The notes below the pieces were generated by a model that did not search any database, was not told the DNA's origin, and was given only the letters and a program-made list of their open reading frames with translations. The translations under genes were made by a program, and so were the position numbers. 62,140 nt of DNA, from assembly GCA_964454745.1 (NCBI GenBank), contig CAYVUI010000005.1, positions 1 to 62,140 of the forward strand, in the 5' to 3' direction. Below, one piece after another: positions 1 through 8,488 of this stretch; the stretch's first letter is position 1, and every line of letters starts with the position of its first letter. The DNA is from CAYVUI01 sp964454745 (lineage in GTDB: Bacteria > Planctomycetota > Phycisphaerae > Sedimentisphaerales > Anaerohalosphaeraceae).

Positions 1-120
1 TACTCATGTTATCGGACAATTACGTCAATAAACTTTTCATTTTGTTAGAGGCTCTAAGTATTTATGCTCCGTATTGACATATTTTACCTCCAGCGCTACC
101 GGCATGGGCAAGCGGCGACC

Positions 121-2375
121 TTACGACCCCAAGGTCAGCCTTGATGCAAGCGAAGAGGTAGAGGCTTTATCCTGGTTTTGGCTACTTTTCTTTGTTGATT
201 TACCCGGATGCCGCTTCTTGCTTTGCCCTTTTTGTTCACGGGGGGCAGGTTTTTTCATGCTCAATGATATCCGCTTTCTGGGTATATCGATATCCAGCAC
301 CTTAACTTTGACTTTCTGGTGAACCTTAACCACATCCGCAGGATCCTTGACGAACTTATCAGAAAGCTCACTTATATGCACAAGTCCGTCCTGGTGGACG
401 CCAATATCCACAAATGCCCCGAATGCGGTTATATTGGTAATAATGCCCGGCAGTTCCATTTCCTGTTGAAGGTCTTCCATGGTATTGATCCCATCTGCGA
501 AACTGAACGGCTCAAACTTCTCTCGCGGGTCCCGGCCCGGCTTATCGAGCTCTGCCTTGATATCCTTCAAGGTAGGCAGTCCTACAGATTCACTTATATA
601 ATCATCCAGTGTAACCTGATTACGCAATGCAGGATTTTCGATCAAATCTTTTACCGACAGTCAAGGTCTTTTGCCATGGAATATACGACTGAATAGCTTT
701 CAGGGTGTACGGCACTGGCATCGAGGGGATTCTCTGAATGCCGGATTCGAAGGAACCCGGCACACTGCTCAAAAGTCTTATCGCCCAGCCCGGATACTTT
801 CCTGAGGCTCTCTCGGCTTGGGAAGGGTCCATTTTCGTTCCTGTAAGTAACGATACCCTCCGCTAATTTGGGTCCGACACCGGAAACATAGGTCAATAAC
901 TGCTTGCTGGCGGTATTGACCTCGACCCCGACAGCGTTAACACAGCTGCTGACTGTATCATCGAGGCTGCGTTTTAGACTTGCCTGGTCCACATCATGCT
1001 GATACTGGCCGACGCCAATGGATTTCGGGTCTATTTTTACCAGTTCTGCCAGGGGGTCCATCAGCCTTCTGCCGATGGATACCGCTCCTCTGACCGTGAT
1101 ATCGTGATCCGGGAACTCTTCTCTGGCAGCCGGGGAGGCTGAATATACGCTCGCCCCGCTTTCGTTGACCATCACGATGGAGATGTGGCCGGGCAGACCG
1201 ATGCCGCGAACAAACTGTTCGGTTTCCCTGCTGGCCGTCCCGTTTCCTATTGCAATCGCTTCAATATTATACTTTTGACACCAGGCAGAAACTTTCGCAC
1301 CTTCGTTTTTAGCTCCCTGTTCTGACTGTAAGGGGTAGATAACAGCGTCATAGAGCAGCTTGCCCTGTTGATCCAGGCAGACGACTTTACAGCCTGTACG
1401 AAAGCCAGGATCGATAGCCAGTATGCTTTTTTCACCCAACGGCGGACTTAACAGGAGTTGTCTTAGATTTTCGGCGAAGACTTGAATCGCTTGCTCTTCC
1501 GCTTTTTTCTTGCTCTCCAGTCTCATCTCGGTTTCTATCGACAACATTAAAAGTCTTTTCAAGCTGTCTCTGATCGCCAGTTTTACCTGCTCACCGGCGG
1601 CGTTGTTGTTTTTTATAAAAAGCGAATCAAGAATGGAAACAGCCCGATCTTCATCGACGGTGATATGCAGGATCAGGAATTTCTCCCTGGTTCCCCTCCG
1701 CATGGCAAGTACCCGGTGCGAAGGCGCAGCAGCGACCGGTTCGGACCAGTCGAAATAATCTTTGTATTTGGCGGCTTGCTCTTCTTTGCCCGGGATTACT
1801 TTGCTGGTATATTGGCCTGTTGATCTATAAAGTGACCTGATCTTTTCCCTGGCCTGTGAATCTTCGCTTATCCATTCGGCAATGATATCCCTTGCCCCCG
1901 CCAGAGCCTCTTCTTTGGATTCCACTTCCTTTTCGGCACTGACATATTTCATGGCCTCGGAATGAATATCCATTGCGGACTGTTCAAATACAGTTTTTGC
2001 CAGTGGCTCGAGCCCTTTTTCCTTTGCAATCGTGGCCCGGGTTCGCCTTTTGGGCCTGAAGGGCAGGTAGATATCCTCCAGAACTGTCATTGTCTCCGCG
2101 GCAGTTATTTTTGCCTTAAGCTCCGCGGTGAGATTGCCCTGTTTTTCAAGCGAGTCCAGGATTGCCTGGCGTCGTTTATCCAGCTCCGCCAGCTGCTCGA
2201 GCCTGTCGCGGACCTGGGTGATCAGCACCTCATCCAGGCTGCCGGTTGCCTCTTTGCGGTACCGGGCAATAAACGGAACCGTTGCGTTCTCAGACAAAAG
2301 CCTTGCTACAGCAGCTGTTTGCTGAGGTTTTATATTCAGTTCCCCGGCGATGGTTTGTATATGTTTTTCTTGCAT
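121..2375 (-). pseudogene. tex: Tex family RNA-binding transcription accessory protein, frameshifted
   Basis: Two adjacent minus-strand frames together make one Tex protein. The first (2375 down to 651) has the N-terminal Tex region (TVPFIARYRKEATG), the YqgF/RNase H-like domain (ILAIDPGFRTGCK) and the helix-hairpin-helix region ending near LDASAVHPESY. The second (645 down to 121) carries the rest: an EKPGRDPR-like linker, then the S1 RNA-binding domain (GAFVDIGVHQDGLVHISELS) and a Lys/Ser-rich tail. Homologous residues continue across the junction only if the frame changes near 655-663, so one base is gained or two are lost there. Start ATG 2375 is chosen because Tex proteins begin just before the IAGEL motif; the frame is open to 2426. 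Tex binds nucleic acid and affects transcription. Whether the frameshift is real or an assembly error cannot be told from the sequence. Confidence 0.9.
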
Positions 2376-2447
2376 GGGTACGTAATATAATCGATGAGCC
2401 GCAGATTTCCACAAAAAAGATTTCATTCCGTCGAGAATAAAGTCCAG

Positions 2448-3158
2448 CTATGTGGCTTGGCGAAGTTGACTGATACGCTCAGAGCATTTGGGATGAGTGG
2501 AAAAACAAGACCCCAAAAGACGCTTTTGTTCGAGTGCCTCCAGGCGAGAAAGCAATGCAATCGCGCTGGAAGGAGCAAAACCGGCAGACTGTAGTAAATC
2601 TCGAGCAGACCTGTCAGCAGATAACTCCTGGTCCCTTGAATATACCTTTGAAAGAAACTCGACACCCAGGTTCTCGAGACCCCCAGAAACGGTATGAACC
2701 ACTCTGGCTCTTGACGCCATATGAAACAGGGTATTACAGGCCATGCGTTCCATGACATGTCCCTGGAGAATATGGGCCATTTCATGTGCGAGAACAAAAG
2801 CAAGCTGACTACGGTCCTCTGCGCAGAGATTCAGTAACGCTCGACTGATGTAGATATATCCCCCTGGAAGGCAAAAAGCCTCCGGGTTGGAGGTTTCAAT
2901 GCAGATGAAAGTAAATTCACGCTGCCTGTCATTAAGATGTCCGACCAGTTTTGCTCCTGTGTTCTGAACGATTTCTACAGTTTCGGTATCCTTGCAAACA
3001 GAACAGCGGCTTCTGACACTTCGCGCGAGATCTTTACCGACAGCTTGCTCCGCCTCGGTCGCTTCGGCTTCGGCTCCGGCAAGTGCCGTCCATGCCCATT
3101 TTGCCTTCCGGGCCTTAGGACCGGCTAACTTGCCCAGATTGTAAAAAAAACTACTCAT
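2448..3158 (-). CDS. M48-family zinc metallopeptidase
   Basis: A 236-aa protein with the zincin motif HEMAH at residues 125-129 and the downstream glutamate ligand in a QELSADR motif (E178), both typical of M48 (Ste24/HtpX/LoiP-like) proteases. No long hydrophobic segments are present, so it is probably soluble or peripheral rather than HtpX-like. A CSVC pair lies near residue 52. It is only 72 bp upstream of tex on the same strand and may be co-transcribed with it. The substrate is unknown; family members degrade misfolded or envelope proteins. Confidence 0.8.
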   Translation of the reverse strand: MSSFFYNLGKLAGPKARKAKWAWTALAGAEAEATEAEQAVGKDLARSVRSRCSVCKDTETVEIVQNTGAKLVGHLNDRQREFTFICIETSNPEAFCLPGGYIYISRALLNLCAEDRSQLAFVLAHEMAHILQGHVMERMACNTLFHMASRARVVHTVSGGLENLGVEFLSKVYSRDQELSADRSARDLLQSAGFAPSSAIALLSRLEALEQKRLLGSCFSTHPKCSERISQLRQAT

Positions 3159-3780
3159 GAATAATAATTATAACACGGTAAGCATAAGAAATTCAATAGT
3201 TTATCAAATTACCTCTCTCATAGAACCTGAACCAAACCGCTCTCTGCTGGTACGTTGTTTACTTAAATCTGGCATCAAAATATTTTCAATATTGAAAGAT
3301 GCCGCCTTCAAACCAATCCTCTTTTTATTATCACGAAAGAAAACAAAATGATTATAGGCAAAACTATTTACAAGAACCTCGAAAATACTGGTATTCAAAA
3401 CGGCAAGTTCAAGCCCACAGGAACCGGTCTCTACAATGATTCCTATTACATAGATTCCTCCAACGACAAATTCGTCAAAAGCTGTACATGGTGTATGAGA
3501 TTATTAAATATGACTTCATCCGTACTGCCCAAGACGAAAATAAATCATTTGGAAAGAGATTTATCAAAGATGGCTTGAAAATAATCAATATTACTTGAAA
3601 TGATCATTATAGCCTCAAACCCTTGCTTTTCGCATAGAGTCGAACAGATTCTATCTCATCCCAGCCAAGACATTGATCTGTCCTGAGATATTAGCGTCTA
3701 AGAGAACGGCCTGTACTGGTCCATAATATGAATCGAAGTTGCTACAGAGATCTGTTTCGCAAGAAAAACGATAATTCTTT
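3159..3780. other. gene-poor, AT-rich stretch between chromosome and mobile DNA
   Basis: No convincing gene. A 76-codon plus-strand frame (3348-3578) has no recognisable motif and poor initiation context. The composition is clearly more AT-rich than tex and the M48 gene. The stretch probably marks the ragged left margin of inserted DNA. Confidence 0.4.
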
Positions 3781-3993
3781 TCACGCCCTGCCGCTCCAGT
3801 ACAAAATGCTGGACAAGCAGCCGCTCTCCGTGGTCCGATAGATTTTGTCGGCATGAACCGATTCGGGATAACAGCCGAATCGGCGCTTGTGGCTGTTGAT
3901 CTGTTCTTTCAAATCGCCCGATTCATTGTAAGCGTCCCAACTGATCTTATCGTAATCCCAAATCTCTGGGACCCCGGAAATGAAAACCGACAC
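3781..3993 (-). pseudogene. IS5-type transposase remnant
   Basis: The translation contains KISWDAYNESGDLKEQI and a nearby YPESVHADKIYRT motif. These resemble the segment around the second catalytic region of IS5/IS1182-like DDE transposases, where PE(S/A)VHADKIYR is typical. Only about 70 codons are left and the sequence degenerates immediately afterwards (the frame down to 3651 shows no family features). This is a dead fragment of an insertion sequence. Confidence 0.65.
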
Positions 3994-4129
3994 CGGAGGA
4001 GCCTCATGGCAAAGTCACCGGATGAGGTACGAATGATAATTGAAAAAACAGCAGATAAATATACTGATTGGATATACAGAAAGTGAGAGTGACTATGAGT
4101 AAGAAAATTCGTAAACAGGAGCCAAGGCC
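3994..4129. other. junction sequence with broken short frames
   Basis: A 26-codon plus-strand frame starts at ATG 4006 after an AGGAG-like site and stops at 4086. A second frame starts at ATG 4095 and runs straight into sequence antisense to the next gene. These look like the 5' ends of genes cut by recombination; no function can be assigned. Confidence 0.3.
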
Positions 4130-4465
4130 TTATATCGAGCGGAGTACCGCGATTGCCTCCGCAATCTCTTTGCCCTTCTCTTCAATCACGTCCAGAATCT
4201 CTTCCGGCGTCCTGGTGTCGATTACAGGTTTCCTGTTCGGATTTACCGCCTTGAGGTCATAGACCGCATCTTCGATCTCCTGGGCTTTATTCTCCGCAGC
4301 CCTGGCCTCTTTTGCAAGGGCTTTTTCCTTCTCCTTTGCATGGTCGATGTCATCTTTGCTGGCCTTGGCCTTCCTGAGCTCTTTTAACTTTTGGTTCCAC
4401 TGTGCGGACTGCTGCTTTTTCTTCTGTGCCTCCTCACTATATGATTCGCGTGGTTCTGCTGTCAT
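4130..4465 (-). CDS. small charged helical protein downstream of integrase
   Basis: A 111-aa protein, very rich in Lys, Glu and Ala, predicted to be mostly helical or coiled coil. Its C-terminal segment (TRTPEEILDVIEEKGKEI) recalls the extreme C-terminus of type I restriction-modification HsdM subunits, but the match is short. It starts 7 bp after the integrase stop and is probably co-transcribed with it. It could be a truncated HsdM tail or an excision/accessory protein; I cannot decide. Confidence 0.5.
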   Translation of the reverse strand: MTAEPRESYSEEAQKKKQQSAQWNQKLKELRKAKASKDDIDHAKEKEKALAKEARAAENKAQEIEDAVYDLKAVNPNRKPVIDTRTPEEILDVIEEKGKEIAEAIAVLRSI

Positions 4466-4472
4466 AAATAAG

Positions 4473-5651
4473 CTACCCTGCGGAGGCCTTGGCCGGGAAG
4501 CTTTGAAACTCTACACAGTGCGTCAAAGCTTCCGGGATCAATGCGGCATAGTGCCTCCTGCATATCTCCGGAGAATTTCCCATTAAAGCAGATATTTTAT
4601 ACAATGATTCTCCCTTCATTGCAAGCTGAGAACCGAAAGTATGTCGAAAATCTAATGCCGTCCATTTGAGCTTTTCGGGTTTATTTGCCCCCCGCAATTT
4701 CCTACTGAAGTTGTCGGGATCATATCGTTTCAGGTCATCCCGTGTCGGGAAATACCATCTTCCCGGATTCGGCCTCGGGGTGTACAGGTCCAGGTACCTC
4801 CGGAGGGCGGAGCTTACCGGGACAACCCGGTTGCGTTTGGTCTTTGGCTCCCAAAATTCTCCGCTTACCTCTTTGGCCTGGACCCGAATCATCCCATAAG
4901 CCCCGGATTTGAGGCTGATATCATCATGAGTCAGCCAGAGCAATTCTTCCCGCCTAAGCCCCGCATAGATCAGCACAGCAACCATCACCTGAAGCTGGGC
5001 ATCCTCTTCGAGGGCGTCAAGCTGCTCCTGAATCTGTTTGAGGGTCAGAAATCGGATTTGAGGGGCTTTCTCCCGGTACCGCCCTACCGCTGCAACCGGG
5101 TTCTTATCGCCCGGCATTTTGACGCCTCCTTCACTCATGGCCCAATTGTAGAACCGATGGATAATCTCCCGGTACCGGTTCGCCGTCTTTGGAGCCAGCC
5201 CCCGGCTGCGGACATGAGAGGAAATAAAGTGAGAGATATCCGCAGTGGTAATATCCTCTAGGTACGAGGCCTCAATTGTGCTGAGCTTGCACCTTCGGTC
5301 CTGTCCTTCTTTGGGAGGCCGTTTCAGGGCCTTACGGCTGGGCTTTCGGCTGGTGATCTTGATTTCATCGCAGATCGGACCGAACATCTGACGGAGGTAA
5401 TAGATATCGTTCTGAGCGGACTTGGCGGTTTTGATGGTTCGCACATGCCGGACATAACGGGAGAGGATATCCGCCAGCGGCGTTTTGGTCGGCATGGGTA
5501 AATCATGCCCCTTGAATTGAGCGGATTCAAATTGACGGAGTTTCTCTTTTGCAATTTGATACGATTGCGTATTAAGGCTAATTCGTTTTTGCTTTTTGCC
5601 TACGTAATACTGAATGTAATAATTTTGATTTCTTTTTTTCAAACACGCCAT
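4473..5651 (-). CDS. tyrosine recombinase/integrase (element 1)
   Basis: A 392-aa full-length phage-type integrase. The N-terminal arm-binding segment (YYIQYYVGKKQKRIS) is followed by a core-binding domain and a C-terminal catalytic domain. Visible catalytic-site elements are the first Arg in AGLRREEL, the LDFRHTFGSQL box and the RRHYAAL tyrosine region. Start ATG 5651 has a TAGGAG site about 7 nt upstream. It lies 126 bp from the left 44-bp tRNA-fMet repeat and reads away from it, the usual placement of an integrase beside its attachment site. It therefore belongs to an element extending to the left, not to the 37.8-kb element on the right. Confidence 0.92.
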   Translation of the reverse strand: MACLKKRNQNYYIQYYVGKKQKRISLNTQSYQIAKEKLRQFESAQFKGHDLPMPTKTPLADILSRYVRHVRTIKTAKSAQNDIYYLRQMFGPICDEIKITSRKPSRKALKRPPKEGQDRRCKLSTIEASYLEDITTADISHFISSHVRSRGLAPKTANRYREIIHRFYNWAMSEGGVKMPGDKNPVAAVGRYREKAPQIRFLTLKQIQEQLDALEEDAQLQVMVAVLIYAGLRREELLWLTHDDISLKSGAYGMIRVQAKEVSGEFWEPKTKRNRVVPVSSALRRYLDLYTPRPNPGRWYFPTRDDLKRYDPDNFSRKLRGANKPEKLKWTALDFRHTFGSQLAMKGESLYKISALMGNSPEICRRHYAALIPEALTHCVEFQSFPAKASAG

Positions 5652-5663
5652 TTTTGTACTCCT

Positions 5664-5694
5664 AAAAAAGGATTTTCATTTCGAATCCTTTTTT
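5664..5694. terminator. hairpin with A and T tracts in the integrase leader
   Basis: An 11-bp inverted repeat (AAAAAAGGATT ... AATCCTTTTTT) with a 9-nt loop lies directly before the integrase start. It would read as an intrinsic terminator on either strand, so it may attenuate integrase transcription or block read-through into or out of the element. Confidence 0.6.
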
Positions 5695-5715
5695 TAGGGT
5701 ACAGTTTAGGGTACA
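5693..5715. repeat. tandem 11-bp repeat, possible integrase arm sites
   Basis: TTTAGGGTACA occurs twice with one base between copies, between the integrase gene and the attachment repeat. Short direct repeats here are typical arm-type sites for tyrosine integrases. They differ from the TGCTACA repeats of the neighbouring element. Confidence 0.4.
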
Positions 5716-5733
5716 AATTCCTGAAAAACCCAT

Positions 5734-5767
5734 AAAAAAAGGACTCACAGTTTACTGTAAGTCCTTT
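5734..5767 (-). terminator. intrinsic terminator near the attachment site
   Basis: AAAGGACT (5738-5745) pairs with AGTCCTTT (5760-5767), and an inner CACAG/CTGTA extension adds four more pairs. The minus strand then runs into a T tract. It probably once terminated the tRNA transcript when this DNA was next to the tRNA gene. Confidence 0.7.
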
Positions 5768-5777
5768 ATTTACAAGC

Positions 5778-5821
5778 AATAGCGGGGAGAGGATTCGAAC
5801 CTCTGACCTCCGGGTTATGAG
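5778..5821. repeat. left attachment-site copy (44-bp tRNA-fMet 3'-half repeat)
   Basis: This is identical over 44 bp to 43582-43625, which is the initiator tRNA gene from the anticodon loop to its 3' end. Identity stops inside the anticodon loop (TTATGAG), the usual crossover region for tRNA-targeting tyrosine integrases. It is a displaced 3' half, not a functional tRNA, and marks the boundary between two tandem elements. Confidence 0.9.
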
Positions 5822-5942
5822 AGTAAAATCTCAGGTTTTTCTAAGTTTTTACCTCACAGGTACTTATTGCCTAAACATTTGTCATACAGAGACTTATCTA
5901 ATTCCGCATGTTGAGCATAAAGCGCATCACATGCACGATTTC

Positions 5943-5969
5943 TGCTACAATTTGCTACATTTTGCTACA
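5943..5969. repeat. three TGCTACA repeats at 10-bp spacing, possible integrase arm sites
   Basis: TGCTACA occurs at 5943, 5953 and 5963, in helical phase, just inside the left end of the 37.8-kb element. The same heptamer occurs twice near the other end (43506, 43517). This fits arm-type binding sites for that element's integrase. Confidence 0.5.
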
Positions 5970-6043
5970 GTGCTGGAATTATACCCTTTGAAGTATGAAA
6001 GCGCAAGCTTTTTATTATTTTTCTCATCATAGTGCGATCACCG

Positions 6044-7018
6044 TCAATCTTTATTGTCTCTAAAATGTTTGCTGACATTCATCACTTTCCATAACAACAT
6101 GGGGTGCCTTGAGATTCGAGCCTGCAATTGAGTATCCGAAGTAATGAGAGATGGAACGATTTTTCCTTTAGCATTAACGCCATCTAAAAAAACCATCTCC
6201 TTTTCAGAAAAAGGATACACAGCAGAAATTCCCTGCCTGCATTCATCTAATAATCTTTGTGCAATAATACTAATCCCCTCTTCGTTAGTTGCTGTTCCAT
6301 GCAGAACAGGCAGAAGCATATTGGTTAACTCAGCCGTTTCAAAATCAATATCTTCCAGGGAAATCGTCCTCCAATCCTTTCGATTCAGGGCACCATATAC
6401 GACAAAAGCAACGCGAAGACGCTTCAAATCCAGATCACCAGAACATAATAGATGGTGAGCGTCAAAGAGATCGCGTGCCTGATGGCGAGCAAACAAAGCA
6501 GCTAACTTCCCTGCTGCAAGCTCATTTATATCAACAACAGGAATTTTCTGAGCCTTATGGTCACCCAGAGCATGTGAATCAAGGATTTGTATATCCCATA
6601 AGGGTTGCCTGAACATGAAATTAATATCGATTTCCAGGTTTGCTGACTGTCCTGTAAAACTTTGAAAGGTCAGACGCCACTTACCGCCAGCATGTTCACC
6701 CGGGATCCTTCTCACGGTAAAACCTTCGCGGGAAAAAACGGCCTGAACCGCTTTTTCAATCTTTGGGCGCTCTGAGAGCATCTGATCACGATCAAGAGAA
6801 CCTATATAGTTCAAATCAATATCAACCGATAATCGGGGTATATCAAACATGAATAAGTTCAGCGCTGTTCCTCCCTTGAGCGCAAGCTTGCCCTTGAGAA
6901 AAGAATGCGAATTCAATTTATTCAGTAAATGTAGAAGTTGAAGAACCTTCTCAACAACATCATCTCTAAAGCCTGTTGAATCCGATATCGAAATTATTTC
7001 CTCTCGTGAAATCCTCAT
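6044..7018 (-). CDS. AbiEii-type nucleotidyltransferase toxin
   Basis: A 324-aa protein with the AbiEii/AbiGii nucleotidyltransferase signature: LKGGTALNLF followed by RLSVDIDLNY (the catalytic S-x-D-x-D-like region), then ELAAGKLAALFAR and ARDLFDAHHL. Family members are the toxin of AbiE abortive-infection systems and transfer nucleotides to tRNA acceptor stems (family knowledge). Its start overlaps the end of the upstream AbiEi-like gene by 4 bp, giving the standard antitoxin-toxin order and translational coupling. It is the leftmost gene of the 37.8-kb element. Confidence 0.88.
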   Translation of the reverse strand: MRISREEIISISDSTGFRDDVVEKVLQLLHLLNKLNSHSFLKGKLALKGGTALNLFMFDIPRLSVDIDLNYIGSLDRDQMLSERPKIEKAVQAVFSREGFTVRRIPGEHAGGKWRLTFQSFTGQSANLEIDINFMFRQPLWDIQILDSHALGDHKAQKIPVVDINELAAGKLAALFARHQARDLFDAHHLLCSGDLDLKRLRVAFVVYGALNRKDWRTISLEDIDFETAELTNMLLPVLHGTATNEEGISIIAQRLLDECRQGISAVYPFSEKEMVFLDGVNAKGKIVPSLITSDTQLQARISRHPMLLWKVMNVSKHFRDNKD

Positions 7019-7821
7019 GTAATTTCTTCCCAGGAACGATTCATTATTTCACGGGGAACCAAAAGGTTCCAAGCTTTAACCCACTGTCCTTTTTGCTTTT
7101 TGGCATTGTCAAAGTAATGCGGCTGTTTAGGACGTAATTTTTTCAGACAATTGAGATGTTTGTCTTCGACGAGTAAATCTTCCCTATGCTGTTCCAGAAA
7201 AAAACCAACCTTGGCGGCTATTGTGGCATTTTCAAAAAGAAGAGTATATTCAACAACCTCTTCCAAGTCAAAATATTCAATTGATTCAAGTGATCGCCAT
7301 ATTTCTTCCCAACTTCCTGAATACACAGGACGGTTTAACACATCGACCAACGTTCGTTCCAATGATGTAACCGGAATTTTTAATCCGCTTCGTGTCTCCT
7401 GAATGACTCCGAAGTTCTCTTTACCTTTGCATTTCAGTGCTTTGGGAACCTTAACTGGCTGAAACTGCCAATCACGAAAGGACAATAAGCGGCGAGAAGA
7501 GGTTGTCTGATAAGTCAAACGCCTGTGTATAGAATAAGAACGACCATGAAATTCCAAAGCAGTATGATAAACCAATACCGCATCAGGAGCTATACGGGAG
7601 GCTAAAAGGAATACATCAGGAGTAAAAGCATCGGCATCTACTCCTTGCGGTACCGTTGCATAAAGCCCCTGTTTTATTCTGATAATACGGCCGCTTTTTA
7701 TATAATAGGAAAGGATCGACTCCGAGGATCTTTCGCCGGTTGTACCCCGAGCGGAAAGAAACTGCTTAACTTGAGTTATAGTAAATATCGGATTTTTCAG
7801 AAAAAATTCGTCCAAATTCAT
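7015..7821 (-). CDS. AbiEi-type antitoxin / transcriptional regulator
   Basis: A 268-aa protein. The N-terminal winged-helix part (FTITQVKQFLSARG, then SYYIKSGRIIRIKQGLYAT) and the following YHTALEFHGRSY and TSLERTLVDVLNRP motifs are typical of AbiEi-like antitoxins. In characterised systems AbiEi represses its own promoter by binding inverted repeats and neutralises AbiEii. ATG 7821 is the start; the upstream 275 bp contain a palindrome that could be an operator. It overlaps abiEii by 4 bp. Confidence 0.85.
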   Translation of the reverse strand: MNLDEFFLKNPIFTITQVKQFLSARGTTGERSSESILSYYIKSGRIIRIKQGLYATVPQGVDADAFTPDVFLLASRIAPDAVLVYHTALEFHGRSYSIHRRLTYQTTSSRRLLSFRDWQFQPVKVPKALKCKGKENFGVIQETRSGLKIPVTSLERTLVDVLNRPVYSGSWEEIWRSLESIEYFDLEEVVEYTLLFENATIAAKVGFFLEQHREDLLVEDKHLNCLKKLRPKQPHYFDNAKKQKGQWVKAWNLLVPREIMNRSWEEIT

Positions 7822-7932
7822 CTCTTTTTTTGAATCTAATCGGCGTAATACATAATAAATATATGGGTTTTAGCGACTAACATCAAGCAAAATAGATTTA
7901 ATAAAAAACAGCATAACACATAATATTGTTAT

Positions 7933-7950
7933 GGGTTATGCAGATAACCC
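7933..7950. promoter_or_regulatory. palindrome upstream of the AbiE pair
   Basis: GGGTTAT-GCAG-ATAACCC is a perfect 7-bp inverted repeat 112 bp upstream of the AbiEi-like start, in an otherwise AT-rich 275-bp intergenic stretch (7822-8096). It may be an operator for AbiEi or a small hairpin. No clear promoter was identified. Confidence 0.35.
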
Positions 7951-8096
7951 TTAAAACATAGACAAATATTGACATCTTTTTCATGGTTTTCAAGCTAAAA
8001 ACAAGGTTTTCTAAAATTCTTCAAAGATTTCCCTTGCGCGAAATGCTGTGATTGCGCTATGCTTGGTTTAAAAAGACCTTATTCGAAAGGGAAAAA

Positions 8097-8402
8097 ATGA
8101 GCTTAACTATCCGAAAAATCATCGTAATCGGGATTATTGGAGCCGTGTTTCTGGCCGGTAATGTGCTGGTCATCGCCAACTGGCTGGCTGAAAAGGGTGT
8201 GCCGGAGAAGGCCCATTGGCTTTGCGATAATTATCTAACCGGCAGCACGATAGCGATCACATTTATTCTTTTAATCCTGCTGGTAAATCCTAAGAATTCC
8301 AAAAGCAGCGCATTTCCAATCAGCAGAACCTGTCCTGTCTGCGATAAAAGGCTCTTGGGAAACCCTGAGTATTGCTCCGAGTGCGGCAGTAAAGTGGCCT
8401 AA
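8097..8402 (+). CDS. small membrane protein with C-terminal zinc ribbon
   Basis: A 101-aa protein with two hydrophobic segments (about residues 6-28 and 47-66) and a C-terminal zinc ribbon (CPVC ... CSEC). ATG 8097 is preferred because GAAAGGGA lies just upstream; a TTG 45 nt earlier has no site. It stands alone on the plus strand between the minus-strand AbiE pair and the 752-aa gene. Function unknown. Confidence 0.6.
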   Translation: MSLTIRKIIVIGIIGAVFLAGNVLVIANWLAEKGVPEKAHWLCDNYLTGSTIAITFILLILLVNPKNSKSSAFPISRTCPVCDKRLLGNPEYCSECGSKVA

Positions 8403-8488
8403 CGTATTGTGATAGAATATAGCTCTCGCTGTAAGTTGGAAAAAGCCGCAGCAAAAAGATGCTGCGGAGGAAATAACAATAGAAATCC

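Noticed and set aside
3853..4086. 77-codon plus-strand frame
   Set aside because: Mostly antisense to the IS5-type transposase remnant; only the last 26 codons have a possible start of their own.
7015..7821. Possible mobile-element regulator unrelated to AbiE
   Set aside because: The overlap with an AbiEii-type nucleotidyltransferase and the matching domain order make AbiEi the better call.
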